The notes under the pieces were generated by a model, which saw nothing but the letters and a program-made list of their open reading frames with translations, was not told the origin of the DNA and made no database searches. The position numbers were made by a program, and so were the translations under genes. From Thermostichus vulcanus str. 'Rupite' (lineage in GTDB: Bacteria > Cyanobacteriota > Cyanobacteriia > Thermostichales > Thermostichaceae): a stretch of DNA of 64,000 nucleotides. Below, in pieces: positions 1 through 9,457 of the stretch. The stretch lies in NCBI RefSeq assembly GCF_022848905.1, contig NZ_JAFIRA010000009.1, forward strand, positions 1 through 64,000, read 5' to 3'. Each line of letters begins with the position of its first letter. Within the stretch, counting starts at the first letter, position 1.

Positions 1-432
1 ATCTCTTCTCCATTCTGTGACCGAATATCAGCCCCCGGATGTATCTCTCCTCTTTCGTCCCATCTGCAAAGATTCGCTCATAACGTCTCCATCGGCTACG
101 CCTTACTCTCTCCCCAGGCAGCATCCACACCCCGTGGTTACTGCGAATTGAGACCATATACTCCAGCCCCATCTCTTCTAACCCATTCACAAAAGTGCTG
201 CTCTCACCGTCAAGGCTGTCTGCAAATACCAAGTCCACAAGGATTGATGACTTTCTACCCCAACGTGGCGAGCAATGGCAGGCAAGCTCTTCCGCTTCAT
301 GGGGGAAAGTAAACCCAAAAGGATAAGCTTAAAAAACTCAAAGCTGCGTACTTCAGGAAAGTGGGGGCGGTAGGCCTCACAGTAGTCATCAAGGACTTGA
401 AGGGTGGGTAGCGCCTGACGAGCTAGAGTCAT
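1..432 (-). pseudogene. Transposase remnant, IS701/IS4-like DDE type, internally deleted and cut by window edge
   Basis: Read leftwards from the ATG at 432, the first 80 or so residues resemble the N-terminus of an IS701/IS4-like DDE transposase (LPAIARHVGVESHQSLWTWY around residues 50-69). Around 205 the frame closes, but a neighbouring frame from about 204 to 1 continues with typical internal transposase sequence (MVSIRSNHGVWMLPGERVRR, then IRGLIFGHRME). The residues normally lying between these two blocks, including the first catalytic Asp region, are absent. This indicates an internal deletion plus frame change, so the element is dead. The C-terminal part lies outside the window. The family assignment is from remembered motif patterns and is moderately sure; the degenerate state is directly visible. 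Confidence 0.6.
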
Positions 433-846
433 GGCTAGGTAAGGAGTTCAGCTTCTACCTCAAGCCTAGCCTCCCCATACTGACGAAAGAGGCTTTTATA
501 CTCGAACTCCGCTTTCTTAGGTCGTCCTGGCTTCATTGGCACATTTCGAGTTCTGTCTGCTCGGACGTACTCAAAGTGATCGGGGCTGCTGCCAGCCGGG
601 GCATGCGAGTATCCGCTTATGTCCTACCCCTCAAGAGTAGGGATTTCTCTGCCATCCGGTACTGGAACAGTTGCAAGAACTGGTCACTCAGATCAGAGTA
701 GATTCGGCATAATTTGACAGCAAAGGCATCATTTCGTAAAATTGAATACAGATTAAAATCAAGTTTTACCCTTCTAGCCATTTGGATGATCTAGTGAAGG
801 GATCCTGTTTTGTAAAGCCCAGTCCTATTTTCATTGGAGTCTTCGT
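433..846. other. Non-coding stretch between transposase remnant and DUF4278 gene
   Basis: No convincing gene is seen. A 33-codon leftward reading frame (ATG at 536, stop at 435) begins MKPGRPKKAEFEYKSLFRQY and ends two bases before the transposase start, so it may be a leader or a leftover of the insertion element. The last 140 bases become AT-rich and probably hold the promoter of the rightward gene at 847; no clear -35/-10 pair could be fixed. Confidence 0.3.
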
Positions 847-1233
847 ATGCAACTGACCTATCGGGGTATTGCCCACGAGTTTTTCCCTTTCTCCACCACG
901 GTTCAAGAACGGGTTGTGCCCTGTCAACACCGGGGGCTGGAGTGGAGCTGGCATGCTCAGTCGGCAGTCATGGCTTTGCCTCAGTCTTTTGCCCTTATTT
1001 ACCGAGGTGTTGCCCTGCATCCCGCTGCGACTGTGGCACTGGGTAGCCCTGTGGCGGAAGTGGCTCCGTCAGGGGGAGGTGCCTCCTCTCGCAAACACTT
1101 CATGGCCATGATTGAGGAGACCCACCGGCAAAACCTGATTCGTCGGCTCCAGGAGCGAATCCGTTCCGCCCAAGCTCGTGGCGATGAGCATTTGCTGCAA
1201 CAACTGGAGCAGGAACGGCAACTGCTGGCTTAA
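847..1233 (+). CDS. DUF4278 family protein
   Basis: A 128-residue protein beginning MQLTYRGIAHEF, the M-x-L-x-YRG-x-x-Y/H signature of DUF4278, a family common in cyanobacteria and without a settled function. A second YRGVA motif occurs near residue 56. The C-terminal third (residues 85-128) is a charged, probably coiled-coil segment rich in Gln, Arg and Glu. GGAG lies about ten bases before the ATG. A paralogue lies at 17636-18097 on the other strand and shares the YRG blocks and a predicted C-terminal helix. No signal peptide or membrane segment is visible. The family assignment is firm; no function can be given. Confidence 0.8.
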   Translation: MQLTYRGIAHEFFPFSTTVQERVVPCQHRGLEWSWHAQSAVMALPQSFALIYRGVALHPAATVALGSPVAEVAPSGGGASSRKHFMAMIEETHRQNLIRRLQERIRSAQARGDEHLLQQLEQERQLLA

Positions 1234-1396
1234 GCTGGCCCAATCTCCTCGTCGGCACGCTCTATTTCTCTCAATGCCATCTCAATCATCCATCTCAATC
1301 GGTTTGGGATCCCGGAAATCCTAGATAATGGGGTCTTGGCTGCTTGGGGTACTCTTTCAAGGCCCCTAATTGTTCTCCGTGGTCAAGATTGAGGGG

Positions 1397-3073
1397 ATGA
1401 GTGATGTTGCAGGGGAGCCGATGATCGAGGATGCCACGACTCGGGAAGAAACCCCCGTGGGGCTGCCATCCCGTTCTTTGCTCTCGGTGGCGGGGTTGGT
1501 GGCCGGGGCGACTTTGCTCAGCAAGGGTATGGGCTTCATTCGGCAAGCCCTGATCGCGGCGGTATACGGATCGGGGCCGGAGTACAGTGCTTTTGGGGTG
1601 GCCTATATCCTACCGGGTTTTTTGTTGATTCTGCTGGGCGGGATCAACGGCCCGTTTCATAGTGCCATTGTCAGCATCCTCAAAAAACAGCGGGATCCCG
1701 CCACAGATGACCCGGCCCGCTGGTTGGAGTCCATCTCCACCTTAGTGGGTTGCCTGCTCCTGCTGGTCACCCTGGGGCTGTGGTGGGGGGCGGAATGGGT
1801 GGTGCGCCTGAATGCGCCAGGGGCTAGCCCAGAAGTTCATGCCTTGGCTGCCACCCAACTGCGGATCATGGCCCCATTGGCTTTGCTCTCGGGGTTGATT
1901 GGCATTGGCTTTGGGGCGCTAAATGCCGCCGAGCACTATGTTTTGCCTGCTCTCAGCCCGCTGATCTCCAGTTTGGCGGTGATTGGGATCCTGCTCGCAC
2001 TCGGCTGGACAGGGATCCCTTCCTTGATTGCCTGGGGAATCTTGGTGGGGGCGGTGGCTCAGTGGTTGGCCCAAGTCCCCTTGCAAATACGGTTGGGGTT
2101 GGGACGACCGCGCCTTCGGTTTGAGTGGGGATCCCCGCAGGTACGGGCGGTGGGGCTGTTGATGGTGCCGGCGGTGATTTCTTCCGGGATGATCCACATC
2201 AATGTTTATGTGGATCTGTTTTTTGCCTCTTTTGTGCCGGGGGATCGCACCATTGGCAACTTAGGGTATGCCCAACTTTTGGTACAAACTCCGCTGGGGA
2301 TTCTCTCCAACATGGTGTTGGTGCCCTTGATGCCCCTCTATGCCCAGTTGGCAGGGGATGGGGCTCGATGGCCAGAATTGCGCCAACGGATCCGCCAAAG
2401 CTTGATGATTACGGCCATCTTAACCCTGCCGCTGTCGATGCTATTGGTGGCTCTGGCGGAACCGATTGTACAGGTGGCTTACCAGCGCGGGCGCTTCACG
2501 GCAGAGGTGACCCAGGAAGTGGCAGCCCTGCTGATGGCCTATGGCTTGGGGATGAGCTGTTACCTGCTGCGGGATGTGTTGGTGCGGATCTTTTACGCGC
2601 TGGAGGATGGGGCTACACCATTACGCATCAGCGGCATCGCCATCGGTCTGAATGCCCTGCTGGACTTCCTATTTTTGCGGGCTTTCGGAGCACCGGGCAT
2701 TGCCTTGGCTACGGCAGGAGTGAACTTGGTGGCCCTAATTTGGCTAGGGATCCGGCTCCAGCACCGCCTACAAGGGATCCCTTGGCTGGAAATGGGCCGT
2801 TCCCTGCTGCCCCTGCTGGGGATCACCGGCTTGGCAGGTGGACTGAGCGGTTGGCTGTGGAACCACCTGCGCTCACTGCAGCTACTGGGATCCCCGCTGC
2901 TCACTGCCATGGTCTGGTCTAGTCTGGCCGCAGCACTGGGCTTGGGTCTATTTGCCGTGGGGGCGTTTTCTTTGCGGATCCCAGAGATGGACTGGGTAGC
3001 AGCCCAAATCCGAAATCGCGCCAATCAGGTTTTGAGTCTACTGATCCGTAAACTGAACCGGAGCCGGGATTAG
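1397..3073 (+). CDS. murJ: Lipid II flippase MurJ (MviN family)
   Basis: About 558 residues with some fourteen hydrophobic segments, typical of the MOP-superfamily flippase that moves lipid II across the cytoplasmic membrane for peptidoglycan synthesis. The N-terminal region around residues 38-60 (TLLSKGMGFIRQALIAAVYG) carries the conserved first-helix signature of MviN/MurJ, and the charged loops between helices fit the family. The ATG at 1397 is preferred over a TTG 27 bases upstream because it begins just before the first conserved segment. Its stop overlaps the stop of the convergent sigma-factor gene by a few bases, so no terminator separates them. Family assignment is confident. Confidence 0.92.
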   Translation: MSDVAGEPMIEDATTREETPVGLPSRSLLSVAGLVAGATLLSKGMGFIRQALIAAVYGSGPEYSAFGVAYILPGFLLILLGGINGPFHSAIVSILKKQRDPATDDPARWLESISTLVGCLLLLVTLGLWWGAEWVVRLNAPGASPEVHALAATQLRIMAPLALLSGLIGIGFGALNAAEHYVLPALSPLISSLAVIGILLALGWTGIPSLIAWGILVGAVAQWLAQVPLQIRLGLGRPRLRFEWGSPQVRAVGLLMVPAVISSGMIHINVYVDLFFASFVPGDRTIGNLGYAQLLVQTPLGILSNMVLVPLMPLYAQLAGDGARWPELRQRIRQSLMITAILTLPLSMLLVALAEPIVQVAYQRGRFTAEVTQEVAALLMAYGLGMSCYLLRDVLVRIFYALEDGATPLRISGIAIGLNALLDFLFLRAFGAPGIALATAGVNLVALIWLGIRLQHRLQGIPWLEMGRSLLPLLGITGLAGGLSGWLWNHLRSLQLLGSPLLTAMVWSSLAAALGLGLFAVGAFSLRIPEMDWVAAQIRNRANQVLSLLIRKLNRSRD

Positions 3074-4176
3074 CCCATCGCCTCTAGGTAATCCCGCACC
3101 CGGTTGCGCCGCTTCGGTTGCCGTAGCTTTTGCAGGGCTTTGGCTTCAATTTGCCGTACCCGTTCCCGAGACAGATCCAAGGCTCGGCCGATCTCTGCCA
3201 GCGAGTAGGTTCGCCCGTCTCCCAACCCAAACCGCATCCGGATCACATCCCGCTCGCGCATGGTCAAATCCGAGAGCAAATGCTGCAGATCCCGATGCAG
3301 GGCCTCCCGCATCATGGTTTCTTCCGGGGAGATATCGTCGGTTTCCAGCAGATCCCCCAGCTCGGTGTCTTTGTCCTTGCCGACTTTAGTCTCCAGAGAG
3401 ACAGAGCGGGGCACCCGCACCAACAATTCCCGCACCTGGGGAGGGGTCATCTCCAGCTCAGAGGCGATGTCTTCGATGGTGGGGGTGCGTCCTTTCTCCT
3501 GCGAGATTTTGCGCTGCGCTTTTTTAATTTTGTTCAGCTTCTCGGTGATGTGGACAGGCAAGCGAATGGTGCGACTCTGGGTGGCGATGGCGCGGGTGAT
3601 GCCCTGCCGAATCCACCAGTAGGCGTAGGTGCTAAAGCGGTAACCTTTTTTTGGGTCAAACTTCTCAACAGCCCGTTCCAAGCCAAGGGTACCCTCCTGG
3701 ATCAAATCCAGCAGCTCCAGGCCGCGATTTTGGTACTTTTTCGCAACCGACACCACCAGGCGCAGGTTGGCCTTGATCATGTGTTCCTTAGCGCGGTTAC
3801 CGATACGCTGTACCTGCTGCAGCTTTTCGGGGGTGAGATGTTCCCATTCACTGTGTTGATTGGCCTTGGCTGCCCATTCCGCCAGGGTGGGATCCCGTCC
3901 CAGATCTTTTTGCAGGCGAAACCGCAGATCCAAGAGCTTCATGTAGTCCTGGACTTTTTGGGCTAAAGACACCTCTTCATCCCGCCCCAGCAAAGGGACG
4001 CGACCGATTTCCTGCAAATAGAGGCGTACAAGGTCAGTAGAGCGGCGGGTAGGCTCCTCTTCCAGAAATTCGCTGTCGACCATATCGACCTCTACCCCCT
4101 CGGTGTTATCGAGGAGATCGGTAGGGCCATCGGCCATCGCTAAGACGTCGTTGAGATCAGGTTCGTAGTTAGACAT
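3070..4176 (-). CDS. RNA polymerase sigma factor, sigma-70 group 2 type
   Basis: A 368-residue sigma-70 factor. Region 1.2/2 starts with STDLVRLYLQEIGRVPLLGR (residues 46-65); region 2.3-2.4 has YRFSTYAYWWIRQGITRAIA; region 3 and the region 4 helix-turn-helix (YSLAEIGRALDLSRERVRQI) are complete. The very short region 1 and the STDLVRLYLQEIGRV opening are typical of cyanobacterial group 2 factors (SigB/SigD/SigE kind) rather than the longer primary SigA; assignment within the group is not possible by eye. These factors redirect transcription under stress, dark or nitrogen shifts. The gene stands alone, with a 520-base upstream gap that holds its promoter and a possible RNA. Confidence 0.9.
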   Translation of the reverse strand: MSNYEPDLNDVLAMADGPTDLLDNTEGVEVDMVDSEFLEEEPTRRSTDLVRLYLQEIGRVPLLGRDEEVSLAQKVQDYMKLLDLRFRLQKDLGRDPTLAEWAAKANQHSEWEHLTPEKLQQVQRIGNRAKEHMIKANLRLVVSVAKKYQNRGLELLDLIQEGTLGLERAVEKFDPKKGYRFSTYAYWWIRQGITRAIATQSRTIRLPVHITEKLNKIKKAQRKISQEKGRTPTIEDIASELEMTPPQVRELLVRVPRSVSLETKVGKDKDTELGDLLETDDISPEETMMREALHRDLQHLLSDLTMRERDVIRMRFGLGDGRTYSLAEIGRALDLSRERVRQIEAKALQKLRQPKRRNRVRDYLEAMG

Positions 4177-4698
4177 GTTAAGGTATGGCTGAAATAGCGA
4201 CAGAGGCGGGTGGGTAGTAGGTGGACTGAGAGGGTAATAACGGCAGTTAACGGCAATTACAGAGGGGGCTCAATCTAGTGTTCCCCAACAACGGTGGCCT
4301 CGCGCTATCATCATCCAAGCGGATGTGGCACTACCCTCTTCAGGAGCCTGCTTTCTAAGCTACACTCCATCCATGGAGGCAGAAGTGGCAACGGAGGGAG
4401 CATTAGATAGTTGGTAGAGCGTGAGCCTCTTATCATAACTTAATTATAGTTGCTCTTCTTGATTCAGAGACATGAGTTCTAACGTACGGCCCGGCTGTCT
4501 CAACCGTCACCGCCACTACCGAAAAGCGTATTGCCCTCTGGCAACCGTCTGCTAGGAGCAGAAGCTGTTGGAAGTACCCCAGGCAGTTCGAGAGGCAACA
4601 GGGGAGACAGGCTGCAAATCCATATTCTAAATCCATATTCTTAGGATCAGCGTCGAGAGGATGTCGCTATTTGAGAAAATTGAGAAAATCCCCTCAGC
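4177..4698. other. Gene-free region upstream of the sigma factor and downstream of radC
   Basis: No protein gene is supported. The part near 4177-4260 is presumably the leader and promoter of the leftward sigma-factor gene. An AT-rich segment at 4430-4450 precedes a long self-complementary block described separately as a possible RNA (4493-4612). A direct repeat AATCCATATTCT occurs twice at about 4617-4641. Confidence 0.4.
4493..4612. ncRNA. Possible structured RNA (rod-like fold), strand uncertain
   Basis: Nested complementary segments define a long rod. CTGTCTC at 4495-4501 pairs with GAGACAG at 4604-4610. TTGCC plus TCT at 4531-4539 (one bulged C) pairs with AGAGGCAA at 4591-4598. CAAC at 4542-4545 pairs with GTTG at 4567-4570. 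A terminal hairpin TCTGCT-AGG-AGCAGA lies at 4548-4562. The closing stem, central opening and terminal hairpin recall rod-shaped regulators such as 6S RNA, but no diagnostic consensus was recognised. An alternative is a regulatory leader. Both strands fold equally, so direction is open. Confidence 0.35.
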
Positions 4699-5430
4699 TT
4701 ATTCCGGTTGGGGAATTTCTTCCCAGAGGGTGGTACGTTGGCGCAGACTGAGGAATTGTCCACCCCCCAGGATGAGGTGATCCAGTACAGGCATTTGCAG
4801 CAGTTGCCCCGCTTGGAGCAATTGTCGGGTGAGGGCGAGATCTTCCGGGCTGGGATCCAAGCTGCCGGAGGGATGATTGTGGGCGATGAGAATGCGGCTG
4901 GCCCCCTGTTTAATGGCGCTGCGAAAGGTTTCGCGGGGATGAGAGAGGGTTTCAGTGGCAGTGCCACGGGTGATGATCTGCTGGCTGAGCAGTTTGTGCT
5001 TAACATCCAGATGCAGCACGGCAAAATGTTCCTGAGTCTCCCACATCAACTCGCCACTCAGGGCCATAGCGGCCTGTTCGGGAGAATTGATCACGGTACG
5101 TTCGGGGGGACGAGCTAAAAATACCCGTCGCCCCAGTTCGATGGCTGCCAACACGGTTGCCGCTTTGGCCGGGCCGATGCCCTCGATCCGAACCAGTTCC
5201 CCTGCTTCCACCTGCCGCAATTGCCCTAAGGGATCCCCTTGTTGTTCCAATTCTTTCAGGAGCAACTGTCCTAGCCCGACCGCCGAAAGCTTACCTGGCC
5301 CCTGTCCTGTATTCAGCAAAATCGCCAACAGCTCGGCATTGGAGAGGGTTTTGGCCCCGTAGGTGAGCAGCCGTTCGCGCGGGCGATCCTGGGCGGGGAT
5401 ATCACTCATGCGCAACACATACTGGCTCAT
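4699..5430 (-). CDS. radC: RadC family protein (JAB/MPN domain)
   Basis: A 243-residue RadC homologue. The N-terminal half carries a helix-hairpin-helix-like segment ([20 protein letters not shown], residues 60-79). The C-terminal half is the JAMM metalloprotease-like domain with the motif [14 protein letters not shown] around residue 183, whose His, Ser and Asp match the family. RadC was named as a DNA repair protein, but its actual role is unsettled. The ATG overlaps the stop of the upstream glycosyltransferase gene by four bases (ATGA), suggesting translational coupling at the end of a three-gene leftward operon. Length and motifs are normal. Confidence 0.92.
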   Translation of the reverse strand: MSQYVLRMSDIPAQDRPRERLLTYGAKTLSNAELLAILLNTGQGPGKLSAVGLGQLLLKELEQQGDPLGQLRQVEAGELVRIEGIGPAKAATVLAAIELGRRVFLARPPERTVINSPEQAAMALSGELMWETQEHFAVLHLDVKHKLLSQQIITRGTATETLSHPRETFRSAIKQGASRILIAHNHPSGSLDPSPEDLALTRQLLQAGQLLQMPVLDHLILGGGQFLSLRQRTTLWEEIPQPE

Positions 5431-7304
5431 GGCGAAACAGAAAAGCTAGGGGATGTTTTCAGGAGCCAAAAGGGGCCCCGTTGCTCAATCGCCTGTAAAG
5501 ACCCCAGTTCAGCCAACTCCTCCACAAAGGGATCCCAGGTAACCAGATAATCCGGCATTTGTCCCGTCCGCTCCCAGGCAGATAACTCCGCCGGAAAGGC
5601 AGCATAGGGAACCTGCAAAGGGCCATAAAAGTAGGGCACAAACGAACGAAACCCGTACAGACCCACCGTACCTGACAATAAGCCTGCCGAGCCTTCTTCA
5701 CCCCCAACAAACTGCCGAAAAAAGTGGATGGATCCCCCTTGAGTATGCTGCAACAGACGTGGGAAAACCCAGCCCCAAGCCAACTGAGCGCTCAACCCCG
5801 TGGCCAAGAGCAAGCTCACCCATCCCCAAACCTTGTGTCGCCCGATGCTCCAGGCTAGCCCACCCCCAAGCAACAACAGCGCCGGCCCATAGGTGTAAAG
5901 GGGCCAGTCTACCCCTGCCTTCAGATACCCCCAGGCCAGCTCATCTGTCAGGTCTATACCGAGATTCGCCAGCCCCTCGCCTTGGGATCCCCCCAGCCAG
6001 GGCAACACCAGCCAAAGGGATAGCCAAAAAAGGCCGCTCAGCCCGATCCAAACCGATTCCCAGAGGGTCAGTCGACTGAGGACTTCGTCCCGCTGGTGCG
6101 ATCCTGCCAGCGTTGGGGAGGAACAGTGGCCTGCCCAAATGGACTGCAGCCGCAGGGCCGCAAAATAGGCTCCCATCGGATAAAGCAGCGAGGTGTAGTG
6201 GATCAGTTTGGTTTGCACTACCAGGGAAAACAGCAGCAGCACAATCCCAAAGGCCACTAAGAGCAGGTGCTCCGCCCGCTGGCAGGGATCCATCACCTGG
6301 GCCGCTGATCCCAAACGAAACCGTGGGCGGCGGAAGCGGGATCCCCCCCCTGCCCCTGGATCTTTCCCTAGCAGGGTACGCAGGATCCCGGTCAGCGATA
6401 AGGCCGCCCAAGGAAAGCACCCCAGCCCAAACGCCAGCAGATGGAAATAAAAGGGGCCAGGATGCCCATCCGACGTGGTGAGGATGCGCCACTGATAGCG
6501 CAAAAACTGCTCCACCCACTCCGGCCCCTGTTGCCTCCATTCCAGTGCGAACCAACTGAGGGCAACACCACCCGCCAACGCCAAGAAGGCCACTACCTCG
6601 CCCCAGCGGGGCCAGGGATCCGGATGCCAAACCTTGTACCCGGCCCAAATCAACAGCGGCAAGCTCAAGCCCAACGGCCCCTTGGCTAAGACCGCCAACC
6701 CCAAAGCCAAAGCCCCCACCACCAGCCACGCCCGACCGGACTGCCCCACCAAGCGAGCCTGATCCGCACCCAACAGGGATCCCAGCCCCAAACCCATTCC
6801 CAGATTAAACAGCGGATCGATCAACCCCGTCTTGGCAAAAAACAGTGGCACATAGCCCGTCAACAGCAGGAGACCCCACAGGCAGCCAAAGCCCACCCCC
6901 CGCAAATGGGATCCCCAAGCCACCACCAGCGCCACCGTCACCCCACCCACCCAGGCATTCGGCAGACGAGCCGCCCACTCGTTCACTCCCAAAGCCCCCA
7001 TGGCCAGCGCTTGCAGCCAGAAGAAGAGGGGGGGCTTCTCAAAAAAGGGTTCACCATTGATCACCAGAGACAGGGGATCCCCACTCTCCAGCATCTGCCG
7101 GGCCAAACTGCCGTAGATCAGCTCATCCCAATCGAACAAAAAAGGGATCCCTTGCCACCACAGCAGCCATGCCCCCGCCAGCAGGCCCATACCCAAAGCT
7201 GGCCATAGGGGAAAAGTAGCCCGGAAAGGGGATCCCTGAGGAGGAAATCCGTTTCGGGGGGAGCGCCACGGGGATTTAAGCATGGAACTGTTCAACCCGT
7301 TCAA
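5427..7304 (-). CDS. Glycosyltransferase family 39 (ArnT/PMT-like) membrane protein
   Basis: About 625 residues with a dozen hydrophobic segments. After the first helix comes [20 protein letters not shown] (residues 55-74), containing the Asp-Glu pair that in ArnT/PMT-type enzymes binds the lipid-phosphate sugar donor, followed by [14 protein letters not shown] and a conserved Arg-Leu-Pro near residue 113. Such enzymes transfer sugars from polyprenyl phosphate to lipids, glycans or proteins outside the membrane; the acceptor here is unknown. The start at 7304 overlaps the upstream CIA30 gene; a second ATG at 7283 would shorten the overlap to eight bases. A dispersed hairpin repeat lies inside at 6080-6102. 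Confidence 0.82.
   Translation of the reverse strand: MNGLNSSMLKSPWRSPRNGFPPQGSPFRATFPLWPALGMGLLAGAWLLWWQGIPFLFDWDELIYGSLARQMLESGDPLSLVINGEPFFEKPPLFFWLQALAMGALGVNEWAARLPNAWVGGVTVALVVAWGSHLRGVGFGCLWGLLLLTGYVPLFFAKTGLIDPLFNLGMGLGLGSLLGADQARLVGQSGRAWLVVGALALGLAVLAKGPLGLSLPLLIWAGYKVWHPDPWPRWGEVVAFLALAGGVALSWFALEWRQQGPEWVEQFLRYQWRILTTSDGHPGPFYFHLLAFGLGCFPWAALSLTGILRTLLGKDPGAGGGSRFRRPRFRLGSAAQVMDPCQRAEHLLLVAFGIVLLLFSLVVQTKLIHYTSLLYPMGAYFAALRLQSIWAGHCSSPTLAGSHQRDEVLSRLTLWESVWIGLSGLFWLSLWLVLPWLGGSQGEGLANLGIDLTDELAWGYLKAGVDWPLYTYGPALLLLGGGLAWSIGRHKVWGWVSLLLATGLSAQLAWGWVFPRLLQHTQGGSIHFFRQFVGGEEGSAGLLSGTVGLYGFRSFVPYFYGPLQVPYAAFPAELSAWERTGQMPDYLVTWDPFVEELAELGSLQAIEQRGPFWLLKTSPSFSVSP
6080..6102 (+). repeat. 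Dispersed short hairpin repeat (GGAC stem type)
   Basis: GGAC-TTC-GTCC hairpin followed by CGCTGGTGCGAT, in frame within the glycosyltransferase gene. It is a copy of the family also seen at 7693, 40054, 40632, 51352 and 58812. Confidence 0.5.
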
Positions 7305-8382
7305 CTTGACCCACGGATTGGGGCGACTGCATCAGCTGCAGTAATTGTGTCACCAGGATCGATTCCTCCATGTCTGCAGCCGCTTCTACCCCACACCAAC
7401 GGCTAGAACCCACTTGCATGAGGGCCAACAGCCCCTCTGGGATCCGGTCTCGCACCACCCCGATGATTTGCGGCAAAGGATCCCGGCGATAGGCCCCTAT
7501 CCAGCGCAACCCCAGTTGAAAGGATCCCGGACGAAAGCGGGGGTTCAGGCTGCCATCCGCCTCAAACTTACTCAGCATCAACTGCAACGAGCAGATGCGA
7601 CTGGAATTGAGGGGAGGGGCATTGGGCAGTAGGCGAGCGCGAAACGTGGGTACCATCTCCGCAAAGGGGATCCGCACCGTCTGTTCTGCTGAGGACTCCG
7701 TCCCGCTGACGCGAGCAGGTCTTGTGTCAAAAGCACAGCTGAAGGCAGGGCTATCCCACCCAGTTTGATCCCGCAGAAAGAACTTGTAGCGTTGTCCATC
7801 TCCCCGCAGACGCAACTCCAAGCCGGCAAAACCAGACAAATCTAAGGGGGGTTCCAGATTGCGGGTGCGGGTGGAAACAAATCCGCCGGAGTTGGCCGTA
7901 GAAACCTGGCCGGTAAACAGAAGCTCCCCTTCTCCCCACAGCAACTGGCTTTGGCTCACCCCCCCCATCACCACATCATCCAGAATGCCCCAAAACTCCC
8001 CCAAATCTGGATTGGGTTGGCGAAAATCAAACAGCATCTGTTCCGTCCGGCCGCTGTGGCGGATCTGATCCAGATGGGTTTGCGCCAGTTCTGCATCCTC
8101 TAGACCCAGGAACACCGTCGCCGCAGCCAAACCTTGAGCCAAATCCTGGCTGGAATCCCACACCTCTACCCCTTGCTGCTTCAGGGCCTCTGCTAGCCCG
8201 GTTGGTAACCCTCTCCCCAGCAACAGCGCTTGAGCAGGGAGCGACCCGGAAAGGATAGGTGGCACAGGATTGACACTCGACTTGGGTTGAAACCCATTGT
8301 GTACCCAGCGCCAAGCCTCGGCAAAGGGCAGCGCATCGTAGTAGGTCAGCGTATTCCAGAATCGGCCCAAATCCCAGGACAT
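7276..8382 (-). CDS. CIA30 domain protein with shortened N-terminal domain
   Basis: About 368 residues. The core (residues 120-290) has FWGILDDVVMGGVSQS and a beta-rich pattern ending in FQLGLRWIG, typical of the CIA30/NADH:ubiquinone oxidoreductase assembly-factor-like fold, a galactose-binding-like domain. In many cyanobacteria this domain is joined to a full NAD-binding epimerase-like region; here the N-terminal part is only about 100 residues, so that region appears reduced. The ATG at 8382 is chosen because GAGG lies about nine bases upstream. It heads the leftward operon with the glycosyltransferase and radC. A dispersed hairpin repeat adds residues ARVSGTES in frame. The substrate or assembly partner is unknown. 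Confidence 0.75.
   Translation of the reverse strand: MSWDLGRFWNTLTYYDALPFAEAWRWVHNGFQPKSSVNPVPPILSGSLPAQALLLGRGLPTGLAEALKQQGVEVWDSSQDLAQGLAAATVFLGLEDAELAQTHLDQIRHSGRTEQMLFDFRQPNPDLGEFWGILDDVVMGGVSQSQLLWGEGELLFTGQVSTANSGGFVSTRTRNLEPPLDLSGFAGLELRLRGDGQRYKFFLRDQTGWDSPAFSCAFDTRPARVSGTESSAEQTVRIPFAEMVPTFRARLLPNAPPLNSSRICSLQLMLSKFEADGSLNPRFRPGSFQLGLRWIGAYRRDPLPQIIGVVRDRIPEGLLALMQVGSSRWCGVEAAADMEESILVTQLLQLMQSPQSVGQVERVEQFHA
7693..7716 (+). repeat. Dispersed short hairpin repeat (GGAC stem type)
   Basis: GGACTCCGTCC followed by CGCTGACGCGAGC. The first part forms a four-base-pair stem with a TCC loop. It lies in frame in the CIA30 gene, between two predicted beta strands. Confidence 0.6.
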
Positions 8383-8453
8383 CACCAAACCCTCAGCGAG
8401 ATGGCAGTGGCCTTGCCAGTGGGGCAACCGACTGCAGAACCACCCTACTGAGA

Positions 8454-9422
8454 TTGTCTGCCAACATCCAGCTCCCTGCCAAACGGCTGCGGTTCCCCGA
8501 CAATGAAAGGGATCCCGCTTTGGAGGCTGCCTTTGTGTACAGCATCACCTCATTCCCCAAGCCCTACCTGACCTATCTCCTCAAAGATGAACACAGCGGA
8601 TCCGAAGCGGAGATTGTGCCGGAGCGGGGCGGCATGCTCACCCGTTGGCGGATCCAGGGGGAGGAGATCCTCTACATGGATGAGGAGCGGTTTCTGGATC
8701 CCAGCTTGACGGTGCGGGGGGGCATTCCCATCCTGTTCCCCATTTGTGGCAACCTGCCCGACAACACGTACAGCCATGGGGGGCGGAGCTACACCCTCAA
8801 ACAGCACGGTTTTGCCCGCAATCTGCCCTGGCAGGTGGTGGATCAAGATAGCGGTGCAGAGGCCGGCCAAGCCTCGCTGACGTTGATGTTGGAAAGTGAT
8901 GCCCAAACGCTGGCTGCCTACCCCTTCGAGTTCACGCTGCTGTTCAGCTACCAACTGCGAGGTCGTCAACTCCTCCTCAAGCAACACATCACCAACTGCT
9001 CCGCAGAAAACATGCCTTTTTCGGTCGGGTTTCACCCCTATTTCAACGTCTCGGAGGCAGCCAAACCCCAGTTGCAGATCCAGATCCCGGCCCAGGAGCT
9101 ATACGACCACCTCAGCCAAACCAGCGCCCCTTTTACGGGTACTTTCGATTGGACGGCTCCTGAAATCGATGTGGCCTTCAAGACGTTAACGGCACAGGAG
9201 GCAACGGTTGTGGATCCCGTGGCCGGGAGAAAGGTAACCCTCACCTACGATGAATGCTTTCGGACTCTGGTGTTTTGGACGGTGCGGGGCAAACCCTTCT
9301 TCTGTCTAGAACCCTGGACAGGGCCCCGCAATGCTCTCATCTCAGGGGAACAACGGATCCAACTCCCGCCCGGAGACAGCCTGGAAACCCAGTTTGTGCT
9401 CCAGGTCGATGCACTGAACTGA
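8454..9422 (+). CDS. Aldose 1-epimerase / glucose-6-phosphate epimerase-like protein
   Basis: A protein of about 322 residues with the galactose mutarotase-like fold. Recognisable family features are VPERGGMLTRW near residue 57, GGIPILFPICGNLP near residue 89, a conserved FARN block, and SVGFHPYF near residue 192 holding the catalytic-type His. The family interconverts alpha and beta anomers of sugars or sugar phosphates in the cytoplasm. The frame opens with a TTG at 8454; a GTG at about 8538, just before YSITSFPKPYLTYLL, would match the usual family start better, so the first 28 residues are uncertain. It is divergent from the CIA30 operon and shares its short promoter region. Confidence 0.85.
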   Translation: MSANIQLPAKRLRFPDNERDPALEAAFVYSITSFPKPYLTYLLKDEHSGSEAEIVPERGGMLTRWRIQGEEILYMDEERFLDPSLTVRGGIPILFPICGNLPDNTYSHGGRSYTLKQHGFARNLPWQVVDQDSGAEAGQASLTLMLESDAQTLAAYPFEFTLLFSYQLRGRQLLLKQHITNCSAENMPFSVGFHPYFNVSEAAKPQLQIQIPAQELYDHLSQTSAPFTGTFDWTAPEIDVAFKTLTAQEATVVDPVAGRKVTLTYDECFRTLVFWTVRGKPFFCLEPWTGPRNALISGEQRIQLPPGDSLETQFVLQVDALN

Positions 9423-9457
9423 GTTGACAGGGATCCCAACCTTCAACAGCGATTGAG

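Noticed and set aside
2125-2922. 265-codon frame inside murJ
   Set aside because: Antiphase shadow of murJ, rich in Gly/Arg/Ala as expected from high-GC out-of-frame reading.
4433-4636. 67-codon leftward frame
   Set aside because: Cys-rich, no motif, and it coincides with the self-complementary block that better explains the region.
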